Part shown: positions 35,617 to 44,480 of the stretch, piece after piece
Layout: each line of letters starts with the position of its first letter
Position numbering within the stretch: position 1 is the first letter of the stretch
From: Alteribacter natronophilus
GTDB taxonomy: Bacteria; Bacillota; Bacilli; Bacillales; Salisediminibacteriaceae
NCBI RefSeq assembly: GCF_006007885.1
Contig: NZ_VCRO01000001.1
Coordinates: 1,240,001 to 1,304,000, forward strand
Direction: 5' to 3'
Length of the DNA: 64,000 nt
Made by a program: the position numbers and the translations under genes
The notes under the pieces: model-generated
What the model saw: only the letters and a program-made list of their open reading frames with translations
What the model was told of the DNA's origin: nothing
The model's database searches: none

Positions 35617-35958
35617 TTACATGCTCCCGATAAAAAGGGAAAATAAGTAGAACATGAGCACGTAAGCAGTAAAGCAGAAAATGACCACTGCAAAAGCACG
35701 GTTGTTACGCCACTCATTGACCGCCGTCAGAATACCTGTAAGAGCGTTTCCGATCCACAGTATATCCCAGAGAATATCTGCGGCCTGATTGGAAAAGAGG
35801 CAGTAAAAACAGGTAACAAAAAGTATAATGTTCAGTGCTGAATAGATAAAAAAGCTCCACGTTATTCTGTACGGCCATTCTCCCCCATCAAATATGAGTC
35901 TGGCCGCCGCCATCAGAAGAATAATCGTTGGAAAAACAAACCCCATTAATAAAATCAC
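35617..35958 (-). CDS. Membrane protein of unknown function
   Basis: 113 residues from GTG at 35958, 9 nt after GGGGAGG. Four hydrophobic segments spread over the whole length, with Trp- and Phe-rich stretches. Not recognised. Convergent with the methyltransferase gene. Confidence 0.6.
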   Translation of the reverse strand: MILLMGFVFPTIILLMAAARLIFDGGEWPYRITWSFFIYSALNIILFVTCFYCLFSNQAADILWDILWIGNALTGILTAVNEWRNNRAFAVVIFCFTAYVLMFYLFSLFIGSM

Positions 35959-36083
35959 GGCTACGTACCTCCCCTATTAATTTCTATTCTGCCAATCCGA
36001 TTTGCAAAAAGTCAAACAATGGAAAGTGGTATCTTTTTTTATGATAAACTACAGTTATTAATAACTAATCGGGTGATTACATA

Positions 36084-36533
36084 ATGACAAAAAAGTTTAT
36101 GAGTCTAACGCTTTTTATTTCAGCACTCCTCATCGCACTGCCTGCCTATGCATTATCGTGGGGACACGACTTTGTGGTATGGGACGGGAATGTCTATGAA
36201 GTGACCGACGAGGAAGTGGATCCTGAGGACGTGACCGGTCAGATCGGTTCCGTGCGTACGCAGGCAGACGAATATACGGGCAGTTACTTCGGCAACGCGT
36301 CGAATGCCTATCCAAAAGGCACGCCGTACTTTTCCATTGACGGTGTTTCCGATCAGGAAGCGATCGCCGTGCAGGATGAGAATAACAGGCTGCTTCTGGC
36401 GGAATATGCCAGGGATGCTCCCTTTCACTGGATGAACGTGCTGATCGGGGCTATCCCCTACCTTCTCATACTCGGCGGGGTCGGTGCAGTAATTCTTATC
36501 GGTCTGTATGTTAACAAGTCACGTCGGGCTTAA
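36084..36533 (+). CDS. Exported membrane-anchored protein of unknown function
   Basis: 149 residues. Signal peptide ending LIALPAYALS, an acidic extracytoplasmic part (about 25-115) and a C-terminal membrane segment (about 120-142) followed by a basic NKSRRA, so a type I topology. The ribosome site (GGGTGAT) is weak. Not recognised. Confidence 0.65.
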   Translation: MTKKFMSLTLFISALLIALPAYALSWGHDFVVWDGNVYEVTDEEVDPEDVTGQIGSVRTQADEYTGSYFGNASNAYPKGTPYFSIDGVSDQEAIAVQDENNRLLLAEYARDAPFHWMNVLIGAIPYLLILGGVGAVILIGLYVNKSRRA

Positions 36534-36568
36534 AAAAACAGCCATGCGGCTTGTGCCGCATGGCTGTT
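36532..36568 (-). terminator. Terminator of the small minus-strand gene 36567-36734
   Basis: A perfect 14-bp stem AACAGCCATGCGGC/GCCGCATGGCTGTT with a 4-nt loop; on the minus strand it is followed by TTTTT. It begins in the stop codon. Confidence 0.8.
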
Positions 36569-36734
36569 ATGCTTCTCCGCTCCGTTCTGTTTTAAATACA
36601 TAAAAGGTGCTTGCCACTGCGAACCCGGCCACTGCAAGCCAGAGCCAAAGATGGTCGCGTCCCTGAATCAGAGCCAGGATGGCGTTTATGACGAGCAGAA
36701 CAGAAACAATTGCATAAAAAATCATACGTTTCAC
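36567..36734 (-). CDS. Small two-helix membrane protein
   Basis: 55 residues from GTG at 36734 with GGGAGAG 6 nt upstream. Two hydrophobic segments separated by QGRDHLW. Its stop overlaps the strong terminator, which supports expression. Function unknown. Confidence 0.6.
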   Translation of the reverse strand: MKRMIFYAIVSVLLVINAILALIQGRDHLWLWLAVAGFAVASTFYVFKTERSGEA

Positions 36735-36945
36735 CAGAATCTCTCCCTAAAACCAGGCTCCATATATTTTACCATATATAAGGGAACAGCTGGGATGCAC
36801 CCACTATAAGCTCTTCTTACAGCATGCCTCCTCTTCTGGAACTTCCTTGCTCTCGATGCTGCAGCACGACTGTTTCCTTTATCTATTTCCTTTGATCCAA
36901 ATTCACCCGACTTATGGTACGGTGGAAAAAACGGTTAATTCTGGA

Positions 36946-37869
36946 GTGATCACGATTTACCCTTACGTACTTATGCTCATAGCTGTTCTTTTATATGCAG
37001 GCAATATTCTTGTGGGAAAGGCGATTAACGACCTCCCTCCCGTCACCATCGCCTTTTCCCGCCTGCTCATTGCCTTTATAATTCTTCTGCCCATCGGAGC
37101 GAAAGCCGCATGGCGGCACAGACATTCTTTTATTAAGCACAGAAAACCGGTTCTTATTTTATCTCTCACAGGTATCGCCTTTTTTAATACGTTTATTTAC
37201 GCTTCCCTCCAGTTTACAAGCACCACCAATGTAGCCGTGCTTGAAACAGTGATTCCCGTTGTAACTGTCGTTCTCAGTGCACTTCTTTTAAAAGAGCGCC
37301 TGAAACGGATTCAATGGGCAGGTATTGTTATTTCTTTTGCAGGCGCAGTGTGGGTTGTCATGGACGGTCGCCTTTTTGCCCTGGCAGGCTTTAACTGGAA
37401 TGCCGGGGATCTCATCATGACCGGGGCAATTCTGACCTGGGCTGTCTACTCCATTGCTGTGAAGAGGTACATGCACCTGTTTCCTCCATTCGGTGCGCTT
37501 TTGGTGATGACCGGTCTTTCACTTGCTGTCCTGTTCCCTCTTATGATCGGAGAATGGTTCATAACCGGGCTGCCAGCGTTCGATGCAGGATCCCATGCGG
37601 CCGGAATTCTATATCTTGGTATTTTCCCGTCATTCGTCGCACTGATCTGCTACAACCGGGCAGTGGATCTGATTGGACCGTCCAGGGCATCCGTATGCCT
37701 AAACCTGCTCCCGGTGTTCACGATGGTCGGAGCATGGCTCCTTCTGAACGAAACCATCACACTCATGCAGGTGGCAGGCACCGTAACAGTGATCGCAGGG
37801 GTAATGCTCACTACACAGGTAAGATTTAGGCGGAAGACAGCGGCCCCTGCCAGGAAAAAAGCCCTTTGA
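36946..37869 (+). CDS. EamA-family (DMT) transporter
   Basis: About 307 residues from GTG at 36946; ribosome site is poor, and the longer ORF start at 36847 adds a non-family leader. Ten membrane segments in two EamA repeats (start YPYVLMLIAVLLYAGNILVG; second repeat GDLIMTGAILTWAVYSIAVK), each ending with a conserved glycine/proline helix. Probable exporter of small metabolites; substrate unknown. Confidence 0.88.
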   Translation: MITIYPYVLMLIAVLLYAGNILVGKAINDLPPVTIAFSRLLIAFIILLPIGAKAAWRHRHSFIKHRKPVLILSLTGIAFFNTFIYASLQFTSTTNVAVLETVIPVVTVVLSALLLKERLKRIQWAGIVISFAGAVWVVMDGRLFALAGFNWNAGDLIMTGAILTWAVYSIAVKRYMHLFPPFGALLVMTGLSLAVLFPLMIGEWFITGLPAFDAGSHAAGILYLGIFPSFVALICYNRAVDLIGPSRASVCLNLLPVFTMVGAWLLLNETITLMQVAGTVTVIAGVMLTTQVRFRRKTAAPARKKAL

Positions 37870-37953
37870 CACAGGACCAACAGCACATAAAATCTGTTTG
37901 CCCTTTTCTGTACCGTGGTATTACTAACGTATACAGAAAGGACGGTGGCTCCT

Positions 37954-39012
37954 ATGTACGACCATAAACCGGACGATTTATCAGACGAACTTGAAAAACA
38001 GATTAAGGATGCAGCCGAAGCAGCATTTGATGAGGAAATTGCTTCGGTGAACGACCAGCTTGAAAAAGAAATTACATTCGCTCTTGTCGGCGATATTAAT
38101 AGCGGTAAATCATCGACTGTAAATGCCCTGATGGATGATGAACTTGCTTCTGTAGCACCCGAGCCTGGGCAGACGATCGAAGTGGGCCGCTATTATTACA
38201 CGGAAAAAATCGTGTTCGTCGACACACCGGGGCTTGATGATGTGGTGAAGAAGAATTCAGAGCAGACGATGAAATTTTTCCGGCAGGCGGACGTGATCCT
38301 GTTTTTCCTTAACGCCGCCGGTACAGTATTGTCAGACGGGGAAATGAAAGTATTCAGGAAGCTGAAACGGAAAAACAGCAATATTATCTTTGTACTGAAT
38401 AAAATTGATGCAGTAGACCCTTCGGAAATCGACGATATTGCAGGATACGTGAAGCGCAACACGGATGTCACCCTTCCTGTAATTCCGATATCATCAAGGG
38501 ATGGGACGAACATTCAGGAACTGCGTGAAGAAATCCTCGATATGCTAAAAAAAAATGGTAAAGACCTTCTCTTTGCCAGACACCTGAGGGACAAATCCCC
38601 CGTGGCAAACAAATGGATTTACGCTGCCGGCGGAGCTGCCGGGACTGTTGGACTGTCGCCAATTCCGGGTTCTGATATCGTACCGATCACGGGCATTCAG
38701 GTAACAATGATGGTCCGCCTCGGAAAACTCTATGATAAACCGATCAGCAGGCGCAGGGCAAAAGAGCTGGCCATAGCAACGGTAGTGGGAAATATTGGCC
38801 GTACCACCTTCCGACAGGCTGTCAAAGTCGTTCCTGTCGCAGGCAGCATCACAGCAGCGGGTGTGGCCGGATCACTCACCATTGCTCTCGGATTTGCCAT
38901 GAAGTACGCCTACGAAAACGATCTGGACGTGGATGTGGATACGATTATGTCCCTCATCCCGAAATACTATGAAGAACCGAAAGTTCCGGATAATGAAAAT
39001 ATGAGAAAGTAA
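37954..39012 (+). CDS. GTPase with C-terminal membrane-associated DUF697-like domain
   Basis: 352 residues from ATG at 37954. An N-terminal helix precedes a dynamin/Era-like G domain: G1 GDINSGKSS, G3 DTPGLDD, G4 NKID, G5 SSRDG. The C-terminal 120 residues contain two hydrophobic stretches (AAGGAAGTVGLSPIPGSDIV; VVPVAGSITAAGVAGSLTIA) as in DUF697/YcjF proteins. Role unknown; such GTPases are linked to membrane stress or cell envelope. Confidence 0.85.
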   Translation: MYDHKPDDLSDELEKQIKDAAEAAFDEEIASVNDQLEKEITFALVGDINSGKSSTVNALMDDELASVAPEPGQTIEVGRYYYTEKIVFVDTPGLDDVVKKNSEQTMKFFRQADVILFFLNAAGTVLSDGEMKVFRKLKRKNSNIIFVLNKIDAVDPSEIDDIAGYVKRNTDVTLPVIPISSRDGTNIQELREEILDMLKKNGKDLLFARHLRDKSPVANKWIYAAGGAAGTVGLSPIPGSDIVPITGIQVTMMVRLGKLYDKPISRRRAKELAIATVVGNIGRTTFRQAVKVVPVAGSITAAGVAGSLTIALGFAMKYAYENDLDVDVDTIMSLIPKYYEEPKVPDNENMRK

Positions 39013-39024
39013 GCAGCTGCTGAA

Positions 39025-39056
39025 AAAAGGAGCCGGAAAATGATCCGGCTCCTTTA
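39025..39056 (+). terminator. Terminator after the GTPase gene
   Basis: AAAGGAGCCGGA pairs with TCCGGCTCCTTT, followed by ATATATTT. Confidence 0.8.
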
Positions 39057-39267
39057 TATATTTCGAGCATAAAAGACTCATTGTTTTTTCTCCGCAGAAC
39101 CTCATGACCGGACCAACGCCCCCTTAACGAAAAGGTCTTTCCCCTCCATCTTCAGTGAGCGCGTTTCAACCTGTAGGAACAGGGAATCTGTCTGTCGTAA
39201 TATGAAATTATAGACTTCGACACACTGTCGGAGTAAAATCTCACACAGCATGAAAGGGGTAATTTCG

Positions 39268-39876
39268 TTGAGGAAATGGACTTTGCTTTTCGCTCTTATG
39301 ATTGCATTACTAATTTTACCATCCCACGCCGAAGCATCAATGCTTGAGCAGGGCAGCACAGGAGAAAAGGTAACGGAACTTCAGGAAACTCTGCACAAGC
39401 TCGGTTATCTTCCTGTTTCCCCTACCGGCTATTACGGGTCAATGACAGAGGAAGCGGTGCGTTCTTTTCAATCTGACTTCAGTCTTGCACCCGACGGTGT
39501 TGCCGGACCTGTAACCCTGCAGAAATCCAATAACGTGACAACCATGGCCCACGTTGTCCACGGGGAAGCCCGCGGAGAATCCTATGAAGGGCAGGTTGCC
39601 GTTGCTGCCGTTATTCTGAACCGCGTCCGGGATGCGGGTTTCCCTTCGAACGTAGATGGCGTCGTGTTTCAGCGTAACGCCTTTACAGCCGTTATCGATG
39701 GCCAGTACTACCTGACACCCGACCGCACCGCCTACAAAGCCGTAAAAGATGCCCATCTCGGCTGGGATCCATCATATGGATCGACTTATTATTATAATCC
39801 TGAAATCGCAACCTCGCAGTGGATTTTTTCCAGAACCCCTGTGACAACCATCGGAAACCACTTATTTGCAGAGTAA
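39268..39876 (+). CDS. sleB: Spore cortex-lytic enzyme SleB-type
   Basis: 202 residues from TTG at 39268, 8 nt after AAAGGGG. Signal peptide (to about residue 24), a peptidoglycan-binding domain (GSTGEKVTELQETLHKLGYL) and a C-terminal Hydrolase_2 lytic transglycosylase domain (VHGEARGESYEGQVAVAAVILNR, catalytic Glu). SleB depolymerises cortex during germination. ypeB does not follow, unlike in B. subtilis. Its last 15 codons and terminator recur as fragments elsewhere in this window. Confidence 0.88.
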   Translation: MRKWTLLFALMIALLILPSHAEASMLEQGSTGEKVTELQETLHKLGYLPVSPTGYYGSMTEEAVRSFQSDFSLAPDGVAGPVTLQKSNNVTTMAHVVHGEARGESYEGQVAVAAVILNRVRDAGFPSNVDGVVFQRNAFTAVIDGQYYLTPDRTAYKAVKDAHLGWDPSYGSTYYYNPEIATSQWIFSRTPVTTIGNHLFAE

Positions 39877-39960
39877 ATGATCAGACGCCATCCTGCTCAG
39901 GATGGCGCTTTTTTATTCTGCCTCTTTCGGTTTCGCTCCCTTTTTTCTCCGTGTGACGGG
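39851..39960. repeat. sleB-end / terminator / sigK-end junction, copy A
   Basis: sleB stop, then a terminator (ACGCCATCCTG with CAGGATGGCGCT, then TTTTTT), then on the minus strand a relic reading VTRRKKGAKPKEAE-stop, close to the SigK end [13 protein letters not shown]. The same junction is intact at 55305-55440 (copy D). Confidence 0.75.
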
Positions 39961-40099
39961 CCAGGAATATCATATTGAACACTAAAGAGGCTCCGCCTTG
40001 CAGTAAAATGACAGAAAAGTCCCAAAAAAGAAGTTAAAGAACATAGAAAAAAGGGTATTGGAATGATACAAGGGCCCAAATGGTAAGGAGGTGGAATAA

Positions 40100-40255
40100 A
40101 TGAGAAACTGCTCGTGCTGCGGACAGGTGGCAGCAAAAAGAGTGGCCTGTAAAGAGTGCGGACAAGGGGTATGCCCGGAATGTGTGGCAGGAGGGGCAAA
40201 TTTCAACCTGATTGATATCCGCTTCTGTAAAACATGTGCTACCTCAAAAGTGTAG
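40100..40255 (+). CDS. Small Cys-rich zinc-ribbon protein
   Basis: 51 residues, with AAGGAGGTGG ahead of ATG. Four paired-Cys groups: CSCC, CKEC, CPEC and CKTC, spaced like a RING/B-box or double zinc ribbon. Not recognised by name. It lies right after sleB inside the accessory block and has no obvious terminator. Possibly structural zinc or RNA/protein binding; no function can be assigned. Confidence 0.65.
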   Translation: MRNCSCCGQVAAKRVACKECGQGVCPECVAGGANFNLIDIRFCKTCATSKV

Positions 40256-40408
40256 CAAAGTTAAAACGAAAAGCTTAATTTCGCAAACATTTCCGACTTG
40301 AGAAGAGAAGATCGCCGCCGGCTCACGGAAAGCAAAGGTCAGACTGCAGTGTTTGAAAACAGCAGTTTTATAGAAGATAAACCAATGAATTAAATATCTG
40401 GCCATAGG

Positions 40409-40449
40409 CTAAAAGGGGCTGTCTCTTCCGAAAAGAGAAAGCCTCTTTT
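40409..40449. terminator. Hairpin with A/T-rich flanks
   Basis: AAAAGGGGCT and TCTCTT pair with AAGAGA and AGCCTCTTTT (two mismatches). It could end the 40100 gene. Confidence 0.5.
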
Positions 40450-40452
40450 GTT

Positions 40453-40545
40453 GATTACATAACCCTGAATCGCTTCAAGACCAACTGTGACAACGATAGG
40501 GAACCATTTGTTTACAGAGTAAATGCCAGGCTGTCCTAAATGGTA
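40453..40545 (+). pseudogene. Relic of a sleB 3' end with terminator (copy B)
   Basis: The frame ASRPTVTTIGNHLFTE-stop at 40472-40522 matches the SleB end SRTPVTTIGNHLFAE-stop. Just upstream, ACATAACCCTGAAT resembles the SleB YYNPEI codons with a deletion between. A terminator hairpin (AGGCTGT/ACAGCTT, then TTTTTT) follows, aligned with the sleB terminator. Clearly a decayed fragment. Confidence 0.75.
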
Positions 40546-40573
40546 CAGCTTTTTTATATTGAGATTCAGCAAA

Positions 40574-40600
40574 AGAACCGTTCCCGGCAGGAACGGTTCT
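40574..40600 (-). terminator. Terminator of the chimeric minus-strand relic
   Basis: AGAACCGTTCC pairs perfectly with GGAACGGTTCT, loop CGGCA; T-rich on the minus side (TTTTGCTG). Confidence 0.7.
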
Positions 40601-40605
40601 TCTAT

Positions 40606-40850
40606 TTAGCGGTGATAGGAGATGTTCAGACGTTCATCTTCTTTCAGAAGGACGCCTGTTCTGCCGGGAGCCTTATTGGAACGTCCGCGGCCGGGATGAT
40701 CTTTGCGAGCAAAATCACAGATTGCCGAGCCGATCAGTTCACCTGCTTCCAGAAAGCGATTTATGTTGATCCAGAACTCGTGGAACAGCTTCATAAAGGC
40801 CGGGAGTATATAGCTGGCTCCTCGTTGCAAATCGATGGGTAAATTGGAAT
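40606..40850 (-). pseudogene. Chimeric gene relic containing a sigK fragment
   Basis: A minus-strand frame ends ...GRSNKAPGRTGVLLKEDERL...YHR-stop followed by a terminator, so it looks like the genuine 3' end of an unrecognised gene. Upstream it is fused to SYILPAFMKLFHEF; 24 nt of this (40773-40796) are identical to the sigK coding sequence at 55406-55429. No ribosome site or plausible start. A recombination product, not a working gene. Confidence 0.5.
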
Positions 40851-40912
40851 AAAACAGGGTATACAGGTGGCATGTATAATTAATTTCCAGTTTATTTGCA
40901 GCAGCAGAAGAG

Positions 40913-42349
40913 GTGAGAAAGATTAAACGAATCGCAGGAATCATAATATTTGTCATTATTGGATATGTTCTTTATGCGCTTTTTTCCGGAGTGATCATTT
41001 TTCAGTTATCAGGATATGACACAAACAGCAGCCCGGCAGATCACGACCCGGAGCGTTTTTATGGAGATGACGAATCGGAGGACCGAGTGGCTCTTATTGA
41101 AGGAAGGCTGGAGTCGAAAGAAGCAAGGAATAATATTAAGGAAAATGCAGAAGAAACGCTTGATATTACAAATTTTAAGCTCACTGAAGGAAGTGCAGCC
41201 AATATTTTTTTTGCATCGATCGTAGAAGCGGCAGACCGGGGAGTTCAAGTAAGAGTGCTCCTTGATGGCATGTTTCATGGGATGAGGGGAGAATATACAG
41301 ATATTGTATATGCGTTTGCCAGCCACCCTAATATTGATTTGAAATTTTATGAACCGGTGGATCTGCTAAGGCCGTGGACGCTTAATAACAGATTGCACGA
41401 TAAACTTGTTATTTCGGATAATAATCTATCGATGATAAGCGGAAGAAATATCGGAGACAGATATTTCGCGCCTGAAGGGTTTGAAGGGGCGACTAATGAC
41501 CGTGATGCCGTAATCTATAATTCCGGTGCTGACAATAGTGTGATAGATGATATACAGAATTATTTTGATTATGTCTGGAACCATGAGTTTTCCCAGTCTC
41601 AGACAGAGAACGTGTCGGAGCCACAGCTTGCGGCAGGAGAAGACCAGCTTAATGAATTGAGAGAGATACTTGAAGAGTTTCACTACTCCTCCAGCGAATT
41701 ATTTCAACAGGAAATCGATTGGGAAGAACGTTCCTTACCGACGAGAAAGGTGACTTTTATCCATAATCCCATAGAACGGATGAATAAGGAACCAGTAGTT
41801 TGGAGAGATATAACCAACCTGCTTGAAAGCGCAGAAGAATATATCTTTATGCAAAGTCCATTTATTATTCCTTCGGAAAGAGTAATGAAGCATTTAGATC
41901 TTGACGCTATTTCTGCACCCAAAGTGGAAATACTGACCAATTCACTGGCAGCCAGTCCCAACCTTCCTGCGTATGGCGGCTACTCCAGGTACAGGGAAGA
42001 ACTTGCCGGAACTTTAGCGGATTTGTACGAATATCAAGGGCCGGACCAGTCCATTCACGGAAAATCCTATATGATTGATGACAGAATCAGTATGATCGGT
42101 TCGTTCAACTTAGACCCCAGAAGTGTTTATTTAAGTACAGAAAGTATGATTGTGGTTGACAGTGAGGAAGTTGCTATGGAGTTAAGAGGTCATGTGGACA
42201 ATCTTATGACACATGAGAGCCTGTTAGTAAATGATGATGGCTCCTTTGAAGAAAGCGAGTTCGCAGAAGAAGCAGAAGTACCGGCTGCTAAAAGATTCAG
42301 AAAAAATATGTGGGCCTTTTTCACAAGGTTTTTTGAACATTTGCTTTAG
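40913..42349 (+). CDS. Phospholipase D family membrane-anchored protein
   Basis: 478 residues. N-terminal membrane anchor (about 7-30), then two HKD motifs: HDKLVISDNN near residue 162 and HGKSYMIDDR near 381, each followed by a GN/GSFN motif (SGRNIG; GSFNLDPRS). This resembles cardiolipin synthase-like or YjhB-type PLDs of unclear substrate. The start is odd: GTG at 40913 touches the site AGAAGAG, and the best site GAGGTGAG would suit the ATT at 40922. Noticeably more AT-rich than genes before 40 kb, consistent with acquisition. Confidence 0.85.
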   Translation: MRKIKRIAGIIIFVIIGYVLYALFSGVIIFQLSGYDTNSSPADHDPERFYGDDESEDRVALIEGRLESKEARNNIKENAEETLDITNFKLTEGSAANIFFASIVEAADRGVQVRVLLDGMFHGMRGEYTDIVYAFASHPNIDLKFYEPVDLLRPWTLNNRLHDKLVISDNNLSMISGRNIGDRYFAPEGFEGATNDRDAVIYNSGADNSVIDDIQNYFDYVWNHEFSQSQTENVSEPQLAAGEDQLNELREILEEFHYSSSELFQQEIDWEERSLPTRKVTFIHNPIERMNKEPVVWRDITNLLESAEEYIFMQSPFIIPSERVMKHLDLDAISAPKVEILTNSLAASPNLPAYGGYSRYREELAGTLADLYEYQGPDQSIHGKSYMIDDRISMIGSFNLDPRSVYLSTESMIVVDSEEVAMELRGHVDNLMTHESLLVNDDGSFEESEFAEEAEVPAAKRFRKNMWAFFTRFFEHLL

Positions 42350-42390
42350 AGGGCCGGAGAAAAAACGGAAAAGAATATAAAAAGAAGAAG

Positions 42391-42475
42391 AGATCAAGCG
42401 CCTTCCGGCTTTGGATGGCGCTTCTTTAATCCGCTTTTTTCGGTTTAAGAGCGTTTTTCCGGTGACGGTAGAACC
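42391..42475. repeat. Terminator / sigK-end junction, copy E
   Basis: About 85 bp aligning with the sigK 3' end and its terminator at 55330-55415: hairpin AAGCGCC...GGCGCTT, then minus-strand codons FYRHRKNALKPKKAD-stop, against Sig[16 protein letters not shown]-stop. Upstream on the minus strand the frame continues only into a short hydrophobic stretch with a stop. It lies after the PLD gene. Confidence 0.75.
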
Positions 42476-42759
42476 GGTTTTTGACTGACCGGCCAAAATC
42501 CCTTGACGGCATCGTGATTATCAAAAAGAGTATGACTACTCACGCATCAGCACCTTTCTTCTCTACAGTCAAAATGTCCAGCTCTGAATCGGCCTGCACA
42601 GTTTTAAGATGGTCTCCTTGATCTTATAAGCTCGCACGTTCGACAATATTCGAGTGAAACAGACACCAAATTACATATTCTTTTATAAAGAAAGTGATTG
42701 TCGCGTGGGACATAATGCGATAAATAGTTTTAAAATAAAAGCGGTTGTCTTTATCCTAT

Positions 42760-42938
42760 TGGCTCTGTTAAAGTTCGTTGTTGATTTTCACTCACTGCGC
42801 TCCCTTTCCGCGGGCACCACTGCAGCCTCCTCGGGAAAACCGCCCTGCGGGGTCTTCCGTTGGTGCTGTTCCCGCAGGAGTGTCGCGCGTTCGCTCCAAT
42901 CAACTACTAAAAATCAACATTAAGATTTAACAAAGCCA
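42760..42938. repeat. GC-rich dispersed repeat with inverted ends (copy R4)
   Basis: 179-bp unit in the 610-bp gap before the symporter gene. Ends TGGCTCTGTTAAA...TTGATTTT and AAAAATCAA...TTTAACAAAGCCA are inverted copies. The core CTTTCCGCGGGCA, CAGCCTCCTCGGGAAAA, CGCCCTGCGGGGTCTTC and CCCGCAGGAGT is R1 reverse-complemented. It ends 13 nt before the gene's AGGAGGAG site. Confidence 0.8.
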
Positions 42939-42961
42939 TCATTTTAAAAAAGGAGGAGCTT

Positions 42962-44203
42962 ATGAAATTAACGAAGTATATTATCATTGCGTTAATACTG
43001 GGACTGGTAACAGGTTTGGGGTTTAACCTGGTCGCCCCTGGGGCTTTTGTTTATGCAGATAATTATTTCTTTACCCCTCTTGGTACTTTATTTATTAATT
43101 CAATAACGATGCTTGTTGTTCCCCTGGTTTTATTTTCAATTATTTTAGGAACAGCAGGCGTCAGTGACCCGAAGAAGCTCGGACGAATTGGCGGTAAAAC
43201 GGTAAGCTTTTATTTAATAACCACTGCAATCGCTTTAATTATCGGACTTTCAATGGCCTATATTATTCAGCCAGGTGCCGGTGGAGGTTTTGAGACACAA
43301 ACAACGGACTATGAAGCGGAAGAAGCGCCGCCGGTGATGGATACACTGCTCAACATCATCCCGGAAAATCCGATCCAGGCTATGGCAGAAGGGGAAATGC
43401 TTCAGATTATTGCCTTTGCTGTCTTAATCGGTTTTGCGCTCTCAAGGCTGGGGGACAAAACATCAGGAGTCTTAAAGCTTGTGGAACAAGGGAACGACAT
43501 TATGATGTTCCTTGTTAAGGTTGTAATGTATCTGGCTCCTGTCGGTGCATTTGCACTCATCGCTTCAGCAATTGGAGAGTTGGGGATGTCAGCTCTTCAA
43601 GCCATGCTTTTATATATGGCAGCCGTTATTACAGCACTTGTTCTCCATACAGTGATCACTTACGGATCGGTTCTGAAGTTCATCGCAAAACGCAGCCCGA
43701 TTGAGTTTATAAAAAAGTTCTTCCCTGCAATGGTCGTGGCATTCAGTACGTCAAGCAGCAGTGCTGTATTGCCGGTATCCATGCGTGTAGCGCAGCAGGA
43801 TTTGAAAGTATCAAAACCTGTCAGCAGCTTTGTCCAGCCGCTCGGTTCTACGATTAATATGGATGGTACTGCAATAATGCAGGCAGTGGCAACTGTGTTT
43901 ATAGCCCAGGTATATGCGACAAGTTTATCTTTCGGTGATTTGCTTACGGTAATCTTAACGGCAACGCTTGCGAGTATTGGAACAGCCGGTGTTCCTGGAG
44001 TAGGAATGATCATGCTGGCAATGGTTCTCACTGCTGTCGGTCTCCCTGTTGAAGGGATTGCGCTTGTTCTTGGTGTAGACCGGATTCTTGACATGCTTCG
44101 TACCGCTGTTAACATTACCGGAGATGCTACGTGTGCTGCTATGGTTTCCAAATCGGAAGAAGGGCACGAAGAAAGTGAGCCAGAGTCTTCAGAAGCTTCA
44201 TAA
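42962..44203 (+). CDS. Dicarboxylate/amino acid:cation symporter (DAACS family)
   Basis: 413 residues, eight membrane segments plus two re-entrant loops. Signature motifs: TSSSSAVLPVSMR (first re-entrant loop), QPLGSTINMDGTAI (NMDGT motif, Na+ site) and GTAGVPGVGMIMLAMVL. Imports glutamate/aspartate, C4-dicarboxylates or cystine with Na+/H+; the exact substrate cannot be decided. Strong site AGGAGGAG. The C-terminal tail is acidic (EEGHEESEPESSEAS). Confidence 0.92.
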   Translation: MKLTKYIIIALILGLVTGLGFNLVAPGAFVYADNYFFTPLGTLFINSITMLVVPLVLFSIILGTAGVSDPKKLGRIGGKTVSFYLITTAIALIIGLSMAYIIQPGAGGGFETQTTDYEAEEAPPVMDTLLNIIPENPIQAMAEGEMLQIIAFAVLIGFALSRLGDKTSGVLKLVEQGNDIMMFLVKVVMYLAPVGAFALIASAIGELGMSALQAMLLYMAAVITALVLHTVITYGSVLKFIAKRSPIEFIKKFFPAMVVAFSTSSSSAVLPVSMRVAQQDLKVSKPVSSFVQPLGSTINMDGTAIMQAVATVFIAQVYATSLSFGDLLTVILTATLASIGTAGVPGVGMIMLAMVLTAVGLPVEGIALVLGVDRILDMLRTAVNITGDATCAAMVSKSEEGHEESEPESSEAS

Positions 44204-44231
44204 CAACATTGCACTGCTAGTCGGGAATCAC

Positions 44232-44268
44232 CAAAAAAGCCATGGGTTTAACCCCCCATGGCTTTTTA
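44232..44268 (+). terminator. Terminator after the symporter gene
   Basis: AAAAAGCCATGGG pairs with CCCATGGCTTTTT, then ATCTTTC. Confidence 0.85.
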
Positions 44269-44384
44269 TCTTTCACCGCTGAGTTGTTTTCACCCCAGCA
44301 GCTTTTGAAGCTACTCCACTTCTCCAGATCTGCCGAACTTGAAAAAGTTCCCTCACTGGTCTGCTCCGGGTGAAAATGATGCCT

Positions 44385-44465
44385 GTTTAGTGCTGACTGT
44401 ACAGCTGACATCTGGTTGAGGATATCATCACAGTATACCTCCTGATCTATCATTCTCTTAACCAT
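44385..44465 (-). pseudogene. Fragment of a CsoR-type copper/sulfide-sensing repressor
   Basis: The 27-codon stretch VKRMIDQEVYCDDILNQMSA plus VQSALN matches the second helix of CsoR/DUF156 repressors, including the ligand Cys in YCDDIL. The N-terminal DNA-contact helix and the C-terminal His/Cys ligands are absent; the flanking frame is unrelated. A remnant, not a working repressor. Confidence 0.7.
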
Positions 44466-44480
44466 GCAGGATACCACAAG

